A stretch of 64,000 bases of DNA from Paramesorhizobium leguminum (GCF_003217235.1 NZ_QJTF01000005.1:62001-126000); one strand, 5' to 3'; shown: positions 30,946-39,563, counted from the stretch's first letter. Program-made: numbers and translations. Notes: a model not told the origin generated them from the sequence alone.

Positions 30946-31995
30946 ATGCTGTTCACGCTTCCTGACCAAGACAAACTCTACGACGCGCTGCTCGCCCGCG
31001 ATGCCTCTTATGAAGGCCGCGCCTATGTCGGCGTTACCTCGACCGGCATCTTCTGCCGCCTGACCTGTCCGGCGCGCAAGCCCAAGCGGGAAAACTGCCG
31101 CTTCTTCGCGTCGGTCGCCGAATGCATGGCCGATGGCTTTCGGGCCTGCAAAAGATGTCATCCGCTACAGCCCGCCGCAGAGGCGGACCCTTCCGTGAAA
31201 AAGCTTCTGGATGCGCTGGAAGATGATCCGTCGCGGCGCTGGGGCGAGGACGATGTGGCGCGGATGGGCCTAGATCCCTCAACCGTCCGCCGCAGTTTTC
31301 GCCGCCATTTCGGCATGACCTTTCTCGAAATGGCGCGGCAGGAACGCTTGCGCCATGGCTTTCAGGCGCTGGCCGATGGCGGGCGTGTGATCGACGCGCA
31401 GATCGATGCCGGCTTCGAATCGCCCGAAGCCTTCCGCAGCGCTTTCGCGCGCATTTTAGGATTACCACCGGCGCAGCTTCGGAAGGGCAGCCTGTTGCGC
31501 GCGGACTGGATCAGGACACCGCTCGGCGCCATGATCGCAATCTGCGACGCGAAGAACCTGCATATTCTGGAATTCGCCGACCGCAAGGCGCTGCCGGCGG
31601 AACTGAAAAAGCTCCATGCAGCCTGTCGCGGCGATATCGGCATCGGCCGTTTTGCAACACATGATCTGGTGGAACGCCAGCTCGAAAGTTTCTTTGCAGG
31701 CAAATCCGCAAGCTTCGATCTTCCGCTCGCAATGCATGGCAGCCCGTTCACGCAAGATGTATGGCGCGAACTCCAGAAGATCGAAGCCGGGGAAACGCGC
31801 AGCTACAGCGAGATCGCGCAAGCCATCGACAAGCCGCTTGCGGTGCGCGCTGTCGCGCGGGCCAATGGCGCCAACCAGATCGCCATCATCATCCCCTGCC
31901 ACCGCGTCATCGGCGCGGACGGCTCGCTCACCGGCTATGGCGGCGGCCTATGGCGCAAGCAAAAGCTGATCGAGATCGAGGCGCAGTATCGGTAG
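30946..31995 (+). CDS. ada: Bifunctional DNA repair protein/transcriptional regulator Ada
   Basis: 349-aa three-part Ada. Residues about 1-80 form the zinc domain, with CRLTC and CKRC giving the C-x3-C and C-x2-C ligands; the first takes a methyl group from phosphotriesters and turns the protein into an activator. Residues about 85-180 are an AraC-type helix-turn-helix (VARMGLDPSTVRRSFRRHFG). Residues about 185-345 are the O6-methylguanine methyltransferase with catalytic Cys in IIIPCHRVIGADGS. All key cysteines are present, so both repair and regulation should work. Confidence 0.95.
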   Translation: MLFTLPDQDKLYDALLARDASYEGRAYVGVTSTGIFCRLTCPARKPKRENCRFFASVAECMADGFRACKRCHPLQPAAEADPSVKKLLDALEDDPSRRWGEDDVARMGLDPSTVRRSFRRHFGMTFLEMARQERLRHGFQALADGGRVIDAQIDAGFESPEAFRSAFARILGLPPAQLRKGSLLRADWIRTPLGAMIAICDAKNLHILEFADRKALPAELKKLHAACRGDIGIGRFATHDLVERQLESFFAGKSASFDLPLAMHGSPFTQDVWRELQKIEAGETRSYSEIAQAIDKPLAVRAVARANGANQIAIIIPCHRVIGADGSLTGYGGGLWRKQKLIEIEAQYR

Positions 31996-32146
31996 CCCCT
32001 CCTTCCCCCTTGCGGGGAAGGTGCCCGCGTTAGCGGGCGGATGGGGGTGGTAAAGGCAGCGCACTGTGGTCGCCCATTGGAGCACAACCGTCACCACCCC
32101 CACCCGGCCCTACGGGCCACCCTCCCCGCAAGGGGGAGGGTAGGTG
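31996..32146. repeat. Palindromic repeat family A, copy 2
   Basis: Begins directly after the ada stop. Left arm CCCCTCCTTCCCCCTTGCGG, middle GGATGGGGGTGG and its inverse CCACCCCCACCC-like segment, right arm CCCTCCCCGCAAGGGGGAGG. It lies between the convergent ada and MFS genes and could end transcription from both sides. Confidence 0.85.
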
Positions 32147-32155
32147 TTCAGGCGA

Positions 32156-34045
32156 TCACTTGATCGCGTCGAGATCCACGTTCTTGCGTTCACGCACGAA
32201 GAGCATGCCGATGACAAAGCTCATCGCGGCGATGATGATCGGGTACCAGAGGCCGTAATAGATATTGCCCTTGGCCGCGCTCAGCGCGAACACCGTTGCC
32301 GGTAGCAACCCGCCAAACCAGCCATTGCCGATGTGATAAGGCAGCGACATGCCGGTGTAACGGATGCGGGTCGGGAACATCTCCACCAGGATGGCGGCGA
32401 TCGGCCCGTAGACCATGGTGACATAGATCACCAGCACCGTCAGGATGGCGATGGTCAGCGGCCAGTTGACGGCAGCGGGGTCGGCAACCATCTTGAACGC
32501 GCCGCCATTGGGGATGGTGTAGACCGCCTGGTCAGCGCCACCCGCCGCCTCCGCTTCCGCCGGGGTCAGGAGCTTGTTCTTGGCCAGATCCGCCGTTGGC
32601 ATCGTGGCTTTCTCACCGGCCCGGACCGCGTTCACATCGAGGCCCAGTTCCGGATTGGCTGCGGCGAACGCGTTGAGCTTGGAGTCCGGCACCTTGGCCG
32701 AGTCGCGCACCAGCGGGAACCCGGCCTTCTGCAAGGCCACGTTCATGTCATGAGCAAACTTGGCGGATGCCCCAGCCACACCGGCGCCGGCCGCCGCCGC
32801 GTCATAGGACGTGACGGTCGCGTCTCCGATCTTGACCGTGGCGGGCGAACCTGCCGGGCCTGGAACGGTTTCATAAGGCACCGAGGATTTCGACAGAAAC
32901 GCCGTGGCGACGTCGCAGGAATTGTTGAACTTGGACGTACCCGTTGGATTGAACTGGAAGGTGCAATCGCCGGGGGCAGCCGTCACGGTCGCCTTGATCG
33001 TCTGTTCGGCCTGCGCCAAGGCCGGGTTGGCCGCATAGGTCAGCGCCTTGAACAGCGGGAAATAGGTGAGCGCCGCGAGCAGCAGCCCCGCCATGATGAT
33101 CGGCTTGCGGCCGATCTTGTCCGACAACCAGCCGAAGAACACGAAGAAGCCGGTGCCCAGAACGAGGGCAAGCGCGACCATGATGTTGGCCGACTGGTTT
33201 TCCACCTTCAGCACGTTCTGCAGGAAGAACAGCGCGTAGAACTGGCCGCAATACCAGACGACCGCCTGCCCGGCGGTGAGGCCGAACAGCGCGATCAACG
33301 CAATCTTGGCGTTCTTCCACTGGCCGAAGGCTTCCGACAGCGGCGCCTTGGAGCCCTTGCCCTCTTCCTTCATGCGCTTGAAGGCCGGCGATTCGCTCAT
33401 CTGCAGGCGGATCCAGACGGAAATGCCGAGCAGGAAAATCGAAAACAGGAACGGAATGCGCCAGCCCCAATCAGCGAAAGCCTCCTTGCTCATGCTATTC
33501 TGGATGATCAGGATCACAATCAGTGACAGGAACAGGCCAAGCGTCGCCGTGGTCTGAATCCATGAGGTGAAGAAGCCGCGCCGATTGTTGGGCGCGTGTT
33601 CCGCCACGTAAGTGGCAGCCCCCCCATATTCGCCGCCAAGCGCCAGACCCTGCAGCATACGCAAGGCAATCAGGATTGTCGGCGCAAGGATACCCCACTT
33701 CGCCGAGCCGGGCAGAAGGCCGACCAGGAAGGTCGATGCACCCATGATGACGATGGTAATGAGGAAGGTATATTTGCGCCCGACGAGATCCCCCAGCCGG
33801 CCGAACACAAGCGCGCCGAAAGGCCGCACGAGAAAGCCCGCGGCAAAGGCGAGCAGCACGAAGATGTTGCGGGTCGTCTCCGGGTATTGGCTGAAGAAGG
33901 CCGCGCCGATGAAGCTGGCGAGCGTGCCGTAAAGATAGAAATCGTACCATTCGAAAACGGTGCCGAGCGACGAGGCGAAGATGACTTTCTTCTCCTCGCG
34001 CGTCATTTTCTGCGTGCCGATATCGGCACTCGCGGTCATGGTCAT
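32156..34045 (-). CDS. MFS transporter of the metabolite:H+ symporter type with a large periplasmic insert
   Basis: 629-aa major facilitator protein. The N-terminal half has SSLGTVFEWYDFYLYGTLAS, the GRLGDLVGRKYTF loop (motif A), and GALVFGR; the central SDKIGRKPIIMAGL repeats motif A. Typical relatives (shikimate, oxoglutarate or proline-betaine symporters) are about 430-450 aa. Here about 150 residues, from roughly FQFNPTGTSKFNNSCDVATA to VADPAAVNWPLT, are inserted before the last four helices; they are polar, Ala-rich and have two cysteines. The start at 34045 follows GGAGG. The substrate is unknown. Confidence 0.88.
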   Translation of the reverse strand: MTMTASADIGTQKMTREEKKVIFASSLGTVFEWYDFYLYGTLASFIGAAFFSQYPETTRNIFVLLAFAAGFLVRPFGALVFGRLGDLVGRKYTFLITIVIMGASTFLVGLLPGSAKWGILAPTILIALRMLQGLALGGEYGGAATYVAEHAPNNRRGFFTSWIQTTATLGLFLSLIVILIIQNSMSKEAFADWGWRIPFLFSIFLLGISVWIRLQMSESPAFKRMKEEGKGSKAPLSEAFGQWKNAKIALIALFGLTAGQAVVWYCGQFYALFFLQNVLKVENQSANIMVALALVLGTGFFVFFGWLSDKIGRKPIIMAGLLLAALTYFPLFKALTYAANPALAQAEQTIKATVTAAPGDCTFQFNPTGTSKFNNSCDVATAFLSKSSVPYETVPGPAGSPATVKIGDATVTSYDAAAAGAGVAGASAKFAHDMNVALQKAGFPLVRDSAKVPDSKLNAFAAANPELGLDVNAVRAGEKATMPTADLAKNKLLTPAEAEAAGGADQAVYTIPNGGAFKMVADPAAVNWPLTIAILTVLVIYVTMVYGPIAAILVEMFPTRIRYTGMSLPYHIGNGWFGGLLPATVFALSAAKGNIYYGLWYPIIIAAMSFVIGMLFVRERKNVDLDAIK

Positions 34046-34204
34046 TTGTGTGTCCTCCCAGACAGCATGTATAACGGAAAAGCGAAGCAGCCGGTTCCTC
34101 CAACCGGATGCCTCGCGATAAACATGAGCATCATGCCCCGAAACGCGCAATTCGTGCAGTATTCTTTAGTCTAAGAAGGCGTCCGCATTCGCGCGCCACG
34201 GCAA

Positions 34205-34232
34205 TTGACTCTTGAACAAAACGGGATAGAAG
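34205..34232 (+). promoter_or_regulatory. Candidate promoter for the asd leader
   Basis: TTGACT (34205-34210), 16 bases, then TAGAAG (34227-34232). A start about seven bases further on would place the leader ribosome-binding site (AAGGAG at 34244-34249) near the 5' end of the RNA, as is usual for attenuator leaders. Confidence 0.4.
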
Positions 34233-34258
34233 CGTTATCGGACAAGGAGAACCCCGCG

Positions 34259-34381
34259 ATGTCTAGCGTATCGGCAGCGCCAGCTATGTCTGATCTTTCC
34301 GGCCTTCTCGCCGGATGCGGGCGCATGTTCTCCTCCACCAAGGCCAAAACCACCACGAAAACGACCGCCAAAACGGTCTGA
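34259..34381 (+). CDS. Putative Thr/Lys-rich leader peptide upstream of asd
   Basis: A 40-codon frame with AAGGAG nine bases before its ATG. It begins MSSVSAAPAMSDLSGLLAGC and ends STKAKTTTKTTAKTV; the last 14 residues contain 7 Thr and 4 Lys, the two amino acids made from aspartate semialdehyde (with Met). It stops 105 bases before asd. Two hairpins follow. This is the pattern of a leader peptide whose translation senses Thr-tRNA and Lys-tRNA. It could instead be a small basic protein of unknown function. Evidence is sequence pattern and context only. Confidence 0.6.
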   Translation: MSSVSAAPAMSDLSGLLAGCGRMFSSTKAKTTTKTTAKTV

Positions 34382-34404
34382 TTCCCTTGGCCTGCTCGCC
34401 CCCT

Positions 34405-34451
34405 CCCCGGGCTTGGTCCGGGGGAAGGATAACCCGCGTGGCCACCGGGTT
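34405..34451 (+). promoter_or_regulatory. Candidate attenuator hairpins before asd
   Basis: Hairpin one: CCCCGG (34405-34410), loop GCTTGGT, CCGGGG (34418-34423). Hairpin two: AACCCG (34431-34436) with CGGGTT (34446-34451), followed by TCTTGC. The loop of hairpin one (CTTGGT, 34412-34417) is complementary to ACCAAG inside the leader frame (34337-34342), and GGCCAA (34342-34347) can pair with TTGGCC (34387-34392), so alternative folds that depend on ribosome position are possible. Neither hairpin has a strong U-run, which weakens the case for simple termination. Confidence 0.45.
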
Positions 34452-34486
34452 TCTTGCATAAAGCGGAGAGGGACAGGAGAAAACAA

Positions 34487-35521
34487 ATGGGTTTCAAAGT
34501 TGCGGTAGTAGGCGCCACGGGCAATGTGGGCCGCGAAATGCTCAATATTCTTGAAGAACGCGGCTTCCCCGCCGATGAAGTGGTGGTGCTCGCCTCGCGC
34601 CGCAGCCAGGGCACGGAAGTCTCCTATGGCGACCGGACGCTGAAGGTGAAGGCGCTCGATACGTATGACTTCTCCGACACGGATATCTGCCTGATGTCGG
34701 CGGGCGGCACGGTTTCGAAGGAATGGTCGCCGAAGATCGCTGCGCAGGGCTGCGTCGTCATCGATAATTCGTCCGCCTGGCGCTATGATCAGGACGTGCC
34801 GCTGATCGTGCCGGAAGTGAACCCGGACGCCATCGAGGGCTTCCGCAAGCGCAACATCATCGCCAATCCGAATTGCTCGACGGCGCAGCTCGTCGTGGCG
34901 CTGAAGCCGCTGCACGATGCGGCAAAGATCAAGCGCGTCGTCGTCGCCACCTACCAGTCGGTTTCCGGCGCGGGCAAGGAAGGCATGGACGAATTGTTCG
35001 AGCAGTCGCGCGGCGTCTTCGTGGCCGATCCGATCACCACTAAGAAGTTCACCAAGCGCATCGCCTTCAACGTCATCCCGCATATCGACGTGTTCATGGA
35101 GGACGGCTACACCAAGGAAGAATGGAAGATGGTGGCCGAAACCAAGAAGATGCTCGATCCGAAGATCAAGCTCACGGCGACCTGCGTGCGCGTGCCGGTA
35201 TTCATCGGCCATTCCGAAGCCGTGAATATCGAGTTCGAGAAGCCGATTTCCGCTGAAGAGGCCCGCGAGATCCTGCGCGATGCGCCGGGCTGCCAAGTGA
35301 TCGACAAGCACGAAGACGGCGGCTACATCACGCCTTACGAGTCCGCCGGAGAGGACGACACCTTCATCTCCCGCATCCGCGAGGATATCACGGTGGAGAA
35401 CGGCCTTGCCATGTGGATCGTCTCCGACAACTTGCGCAAGGGCGCCGCGCTCAACGCCATCCAGATCGCCGAACTGCTGGTGCTGCGCGGCCTGATCAAG
35501 CCGAAGGCGCTCGCGGCCTAG
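34487..35521 (+). CDS. asd: Aspartate-semialdehyde dehydrogenase
   Basis: Reduces aspartyl phosphate to aspartate semialdehyde, the branch point to lysine/diaminopimelate, threonine and methionine. The 344-aa protein begins MGFKVAVVGATGNVGREML with the NADP loop GATGNVG. The catalytic cysteine is in IIANPNCSTAQLVVALKPLH, and the active-site His lies in RVPVFIGHSEAVNIEFEKPI. GACAGGAGA before the ATG supports this start; an upstream Met at 34454 would add 11 residues. The upstream leader suggests control by amino-acid supply. A perfect 16-bp hairpin follows the stop. Confidence 0.98.
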   Translation: MGFKVAVVGATGNVGREMLNILEERGFPADEVVVLASRRSQGTEVSYGDRTLKVKALDTYDFSDTDICLMSAGGTVSKEWSPKIAAQGCVVIDNSSAWRYDQDVPLIVPEVNPDAIEGFRKRNIIANPNCSTAQLVVALKPLHDAAKIKRVVVATYQSVSGAGKEGMDELFEQSRGVFVADPITTKKFTKRIAFNVIPHIDVFMEDGYTKEEWKMVAETKKMLDPKIKLTATCVRVPVFIGHSEAVNIEFEKPISAEEAREILRDAPGCQVIDKHEDGGYITPYESAGEDDTFISRIREDITVENGLAMWIVSDNLRKGAALNAIQIAELLVLRGLIKPKALAA

Positions 35522-35550
35522 AACCGCGCCCTATCACCGTCACCCTACCG

Positions 35551-35587
35551 CGTCGTCATCCTCGGGCTTGTCCCGAGGATGACGACG
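35551..35587. terminator. Perfect 16-bp hairpin between asd and the zincin gene
   Basis: CGTCGTCATCCTCGGG (35551-35566) and CCCGAGGATGACGACG (35572-35587) are exact inverse complements around CTTGT. It is placed between two convergent genes. The sequence is a member of a widespread rhizobial intergenic palindrome (GTCATCCTCGGG-CTTG-CCCGAGGATGAC), here serving probably as a two-way transcript end. Confidence 0.75.
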
Positions 35588-35593
35588 AAGTGT

Positions 35594-36016
35594 CTACTCC
35601 GCGCTCGCCTCGATCCGCTCCATATCGTCGTCGGAAAGGCCGAAATGGTGGCCTATTTCATGGATGAGCACGTGGGTGACGATCTCGCCCAGCACTTCTT
35701 CATGCTCAGCCCAATAGTCGAGAATGGCGCGGCGGTAGAGCGTGATCCGGTTCGGCCCCTCCCCGGTCGCCACTGAAAAGCGCTCGCCGATGCCGCGCCC
35801 CTCGAAAAGGCCCAGGAGATCGAACGGCGTTTCCAGATTCATATCATCGACAATCTGGTCTTCGGGAAAGTCCGCCACTTGAATGATGATGTCGCCGCAG
35901 AGGCTGCGGAACGGCGCGGGCAGGTGCGCGAAGGCCTCGATCGCCAGTGATTCCATTTCATCGAGCGAAGGCGAAAATCGGTTAGCCCAATCGCCGGTCT
36001 GGTCGGTGCGGGCCAT
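35594..36016 (-). CDS. Metallopeptidase family protein (zincin-like, DUF1025)
   Basis: 140-aa minimal zincin. The metal motif HEIGHHFGLSDDDMERIE lies near the C-terminus (HEXXH with a downstream Asp-rich segment). ITLYRRAILDYWAEHEEVLG upstream is the family's conserved core. There is no signal peptide, so it acts in the cytoplasm if it is active. Its substrate is unknown. It is convergent with asd and lies downstream of leuD with 62 bases between; it could be in the leuD transcript. Confidence 0.87.
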   Translation of the reverse strand: MARTDQTGDWANRFSPSLDEMESLAIEAFAHLPAPFRSLCGDIIIQVADFPEDQIVDDMNLETPFDLLGLFEGRGIGERFSVATGEGPNRITLYRRAILDYWAEHEEVLGEIVTHVLIHEIGHHFGLSDDDMERIEASAE

Positions 36017-36078
36017 GTCTTTTCCTTTTTCTGCCGGACGCCATTAAGCGACGCCCGGAACATAACCAGCTGAGGAGC

Positions 36079-36684
36079 TTAGGCCCAGGGGCGCGTTTCG
36101 GCGTTCTGCGCCTCGAAGCGGGCGATATCAGGCGCCTTTTCCATCGTCAGGCCTATGTCGTCGAGACCGTTGAGCAGGCAATGACGCTTGAAATCATCGA
36201 GGTCGAATGTGATCGAGCCGCCATCGGGTCCATGGATTTCCTTGGTTTCCAGATCGACGGTCAGCGTCGCATTGGCGCCGCGCGACGCGTCGTCCATCAG
36301 CCGGTCCAGATTTTCCTGAGAAACCGTGATCGGCAGAATGCCGTTCTTGAAGCAATTGTTGTAGAAGATGTCGGCGAACGAGGTCGAAATCACGCAGCGA
36401 ATGCCGAAATCGAGCAGCGCCCACGGTGCATGCTCACGCGAGGAACCGCAGCCGAAATTGTCGCCCGCGACAAGGATCTGCGCATTGCGGTAGGCCGGCT
36501 TGTTGAGTACGAAATCCGGATTTTCCGACCCGTCCTCGCGGTAGCGCATCTCGGCAAAAAGCCCGGTGCCCAGCCCGGTGCGCTTGATCGTCTTCAGATA
36601 ATCCTTCGGAATGATCATGTCCGTGTCGATATTGATGATCGGCAACGGAGCGGCAACGCCGGTGAGCTTGGTGAACTTATCCAT
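36079..36684 (-). CDS. leuD: 3-isopropylmalate dehydratase small subunit
   Basis: Small subunit of isopropylmalate isomerase; together with LeuC (not in this window) it converts 2- to 3-isopropylmalate. The 201-aa product has the typical [24 protein letters not shown] opening, [20 protein letters not shown] and [18 protein letters not shown]. The family length is 200 aa. It is divergent from the DUF1737 gene. leuB lies 6 kb away, with asd between, so the leucine genes are close but not one operon. Confidence 0.97.
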   Translation of the reverse strand: MDKFTKLTGVAAPLPIINIDTDMIIPKDYLKTIKRTGLGTGLFAEMRYREDGSENPDFVLNKPAYRNAQILVAGDNFGCGSSREHAPWALLDFGIRCVISTSFADIFYNNCFKNGILPITVSQENLDRLMDDASRGANATLTVDLETKEIHGPDGGSITFDLDDFKRHCLLNGLDDIGLTMEKAPDIARFEAQNAETRPWA

Positions 36685-36799
36685 GGTGACTTACCTAGGC
36701 TTGACTTTTCTTTTCCAATCGCAAGGCTTTACACCAGCTTGGCGCGGAGTAAAAGCTCCAAAGCCGATACAATCGCGACACTGGAAAAGGATGGAACAG

Positions 36800-37006
36800 A
36801 TGAAACTCTACCGCTTCATCACCGGCCCCGACGATGCGCAATTCTGCCACCGCGTCACCGCCGCCCTCAACAAGGGCTGGCTGCTACATGGCTCTCCGAC
36901 TTATGCGTTCAACGCGGCCACGGGCGTGATGCATTGCGGCCAGCCGGTGTTGAAGGAAGTCGAAGGCGTGGAATATACGCCGGATATCAAGCTCGGGGAT
37001 TATTGA
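36800..37006 (+). CDS. DUF1737 small protein
   Basis: 68-aa protein beginning MKLYRFITGPDDAQFCHRVT with LNKGWLLHGSPTYAFN, the core of DUF1737, a small alpha-beta domain of unknown function found in many proteobacteria. The start at 36800 follows AAGGA with eight bases; an ATG at 36791 would add three residues but lies too close to that site. Family B repeat copy 2 follows 14 bases after the stop. Confidence 0.85.
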   Translation: MKLYRFITGPDDAQFCHRVTAALNKGWLLHGSPTYAFNAATGVMHCGQPVLKEVEGVEYTPDIKLGDY

Positions 37007-37020
37007 GTTCTTGGTACAGC

Positions 37021-37184
37021 TGCCCCTCACCCTTACCCTCTCCCCGTAAAGAACGGGGAGAGGGAGACCTTGATGTTGGCAACAGTTCTGCTGCGGTTCT
37101 GCCAAGCGTGACGGAAAAGAAGTAGCGCAACGTCAGCGCCCCCTCTCCCCGTTCTTTACGGGGAGAGGGTAAGGGGGAGGGGCA
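37021..37184. repeat. Palindromic repeat family B, copy 2, with 44-base arms
   Basis: The left arm 37021-37064 and right arm 37141-37184 are inverse complements at 43 of 44 positions. Each arm contains its own hairpin (CCCTCTCCCCG with CGGGGAGAGGG). The 76-base centre shares GCAACGTC-GCGCC with copy 1 at 30762. It lies between the DUF1737 gene and the convergent dcp gene, so it probably ends both transcripts. Confidence 0.88.
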
Positions 37185-37200
37185 ATTGCCACATTCTGCC

Positions 37201-39252
37201 TCAACCCAATCCCCTTTTTGCAATCATCGCATCCGGCGTCGGCATTTTCCCGCGGAAGGCCTTGTATAGCTCTTCCGGGTCGCGTGACCCACCCGCTGAA
37301 TAGATATAGCGCTTGAGCCGCGCGGCAAGATCGGGATTGAAGGCATCGCCCGTTTCTTCGAAGGCGCTGAAAGCGTCGGCGTCGAGCACCTCCGACCACA
37401 TGTAGGAATAATACCCCGCCGAATAGCCGTCGCCCGAAAACACGTGAGTGAAATGCGGGGTGCGGTGGCGCATGATGATCGCGTCGGGCATCCCAAGCCC
37501 CTTCAATGTCTCCGCCTCGAAGGCCAGCGGATCGGCAGTCGGCTCCCCGTTCGCGTGAAACGCCATGTCTACCAGCGCTGACGCGGTGAACTCCACCGTA
37601 TCGAAACCGGCATTGAACGTCTTGGCCGCCAGCATCTTGTCAAGAAGCGCCTTCGGCATCGGCTCGCCGGTCTTGTAGTGAAGCGCATATTTCTCCAGCA
37701 CTTGCCGCGTGGTCAGCCAATGCTCGTAGAGCTGCGAAGGTAGTTCGACAAAATCGCGTGAAACGGCGGTGCCGGAAATGGCCGGCCATGTCACATCCGA
37801 CAACAGCCCGTGCAGCGCATGGCCGAATTCGTGGAACAGCGTGCGTGCGCCGTCGAGCGACAGCAACGCCGGCTCGCCCTTTGGCGGCTTGGCGAAATTC
37901 ATGACGTTATAGATGATCGGCTCCGCGCCAGCGCCCAGCTTGTGCTGCGATTGCAGCGCGCTCATCCATGCGCCCGACCGTTTCGACTGGCGGGCAAAAT
38001 AATCGCCCAGGAACAAACCGCGTCTGCTGCCGTCGGGGTTCTTCACCTCCCAGACGCGCACGTCCGGGTGCCATGTCGGGATGCCCTTCTTTTCTTCGAA
38101 ATGAATGCCGAACAGACGCGTGGCGACATCGAACGCCGCCTCGATGATCTTTTCCAACTGCAGATAAGGCTTCAGCTCCGCCTCATCGAAGGCAAAACGC
38201 TCGGCCCGAAGCTTTTCCGCATAATAGCGCCAGTCCCACGGCGCTACCTTGTGATTGCCCCCTTCGGCGGCAATCAGCCGTTCGAGCCCAGCCTCCTCTT
38301 CCGCTGCCCGCGCCCGCGCCTTTTCCCACACCGGTTCGAGCAGCTCCATCACCGCTTCCGGGGTCTTGGCCATGGTGTCGTCGAGCTTGTAGGCGGCGAA
38401 GCTCTCATATCCCAGCAGCTTCGCCTTTTCGGCGCGCAAGCCAACCATCTGCGCCACGATGGCGCGATTGTCCGATGCGCCGCCATTTTCCCCGCGCTTC
38501 GCCCAGGCGAGGAACGCCTTTTCACGCAATGCCCGGTTTTCCGAGAACGTGAGGAAGGGCTCCATAACCGCCCGCGCCAGCGTCACCGCCCAGGCTTCAG
38601 GCTGCCCGCGCTCCTCCGCCGCGCCGCGCATCGCCTGGCGCACGAAATCCGGCAGACCCGCAAGGTCGGCCTCATCGGTGATGAACAAAGCCCAATCAGC
38701 CTCGTCCTTCAGCACATTCTGCCCGAATTGCGCGCCCAACGTCGCCAGTTTCTCATTGATGTCAGCAAGCCGCGCCTTGCCGGCATCGTCGAGCTTCGCG
38801 CCGCTGCGCACGAAGCGCTTCCAGATCTTTTCGAGAACCCGCAGCGTCTCCCCATCGAGACCGAGCGTTTCGCGCGCGGCATGGAGCGCATCGATGCGGG
38901 CGAACAGCCGGCTGTCCATCATGATGACAGAATAATGCCGTGACAGCTTCGGCGCGACCTCGCGCTCCATCGCCTGTATGGTTTCGTTGGTATGCGCTCC
39001 GGCCCGTACGCCGAAGATTGCGGAAACGTGATCGAGCGCCTTGCCGGTAAGCTGCAGCGCCTTCAGCGTATTGTTGATCGTGGGCGCCTCGCCATCATTA
39101 GCGATAGCTTCGATCTCGGCCATATCCTCCGCAAGCGCCGCATCGAAGGCCGGCCCGAAATCCTCGTCGGAAAAAGCGCTAAAATCGGGTAGCCCGAGTG
39201 GTCCCCTCCAGACGGACAGGGCGGGATTGACGGCGGCTTTCGTAGCGGACAT
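37201..39252 (-). CDS. dcp: Peptidyl-dipeptidase Dcp (M3 family)
   Basis: 683-aa zinc metallopeptidase that releases C-terminal dipeptides from short peptides. The active-site motif is LFHEFGHALHGLLSDVTWPA (HEFGH, about residue 460 onward), with the third ligand Glu in the GTAVSRDFVELPSQLYEHWL helix. The N-terminal half follows Dcp, for example GVRAGAHTNETIQAMEREVA and LFARIDALHAARETLGLDGE. The start at 39252 is preceded by CGGAG; a frame extending to 39396 would add 48 residues unlike the family. No signal peptide, so it is cytoplasmic. Confidence 0.94.
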   Translation of the reverse strand: MSATKAAVNPALSVWRGPLGLPDFSAFSDEDFGPAFDAALAEDMAEIEAIANDGEAPTINNTLKALQLTGKALDHVSAIFGVRAGAHTNETIQAMEREVAPKLSRHYSVIMMDSRLFARIDALHAARETLGLDGETLRVLEKIWKRFVRSGAKLDDAGKARLADINEKLATLGAQFGQNVLKDEADWALFITDEADLAGLPDFVRQAMRGAAEERGQPEAWAVTLARAVMEPFLTFSENRALREKAFLAWAKRGENGGASDNRAIVAQMVGLRAEKAKLLGYESFAAYKLDDTMAKTPEAVMELLEPVWEKARARAAEEEAGLERLIAAEGGNHKVAPWDWRYYAEKLRAERFAFDEAELKPYLQLEKIIEAAFDVATRLFGIHFEEKKGIPTWHPDVRVWEVKNPDGSRRGLFLGDYFARQSKRSGAWMSALQSQHKLGAGAEPIIYNVMNFAKPPKGEPALLSLDGARTLFHEFGHALHGLLSDVTWPAISGTAVSRDFVELPSQLYEHWLTTRQVLEKYALHYKTGEPMPKALLDKMLAAKTFNAGFDTVEFTASALVDMAFHANGEPTADPLAFEAETLKGLGMPDAIIMRHRTPHFTHVFSGDGYSAGYYSYMWSEVLDADAFSAFEETGDAFNPDLAARLKRYIYSAGGSRDPEELYKAFRGKMPTPDAMIAKRGLG

Positions 39253-39463
39253 GGGCGAGAACTCCGTTTGATTGGAATGCGGACGCTTCCATCTAAGGCC
39301 CCACGAGCCATGCCCCAAGGAAAGCTGCCCCAATTGACCGGCCTTGACTTCTGCGCGCTCGGGTAGCAAATCATCGCCGGCGTCGCCGCAAAACACTGCA
39401 ACGGCGATTTTTTAACCGGAGTTCTACTCTAATGCCAAGCGACAGTCACAGTCGATTGTTTGA

Positions 39464-39541
39464 GCCGTCATCGGCAGCCGTGATCTGACCGCTTGGGTAT
39501 CGGCCCAAGAGCTGGTTTCTCACGATCCTGCCCATGACGGC
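39464..39541 (+). promoter_or_regulatory. Structured leader upstream of mgtE
   Basis: GCCGTCAT (39464-39471) and ATGACGGC (39534-39541) are exact inverse complements that enclose a hairpin CTTGGG (39492-39497) with CCCAAG (39504-39509). The gap 39253-39563 has no gene. The structure ends 22 bases before the mgtE start and next to its ribosome-binding site. It does not match a magnesium riboswitch that I can recognise; control of mgtE by this leader is a guess. Confidence 0.4.
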
Positions 39542-39563
39542 GGATCGACGGAAAGGCAAGCCG

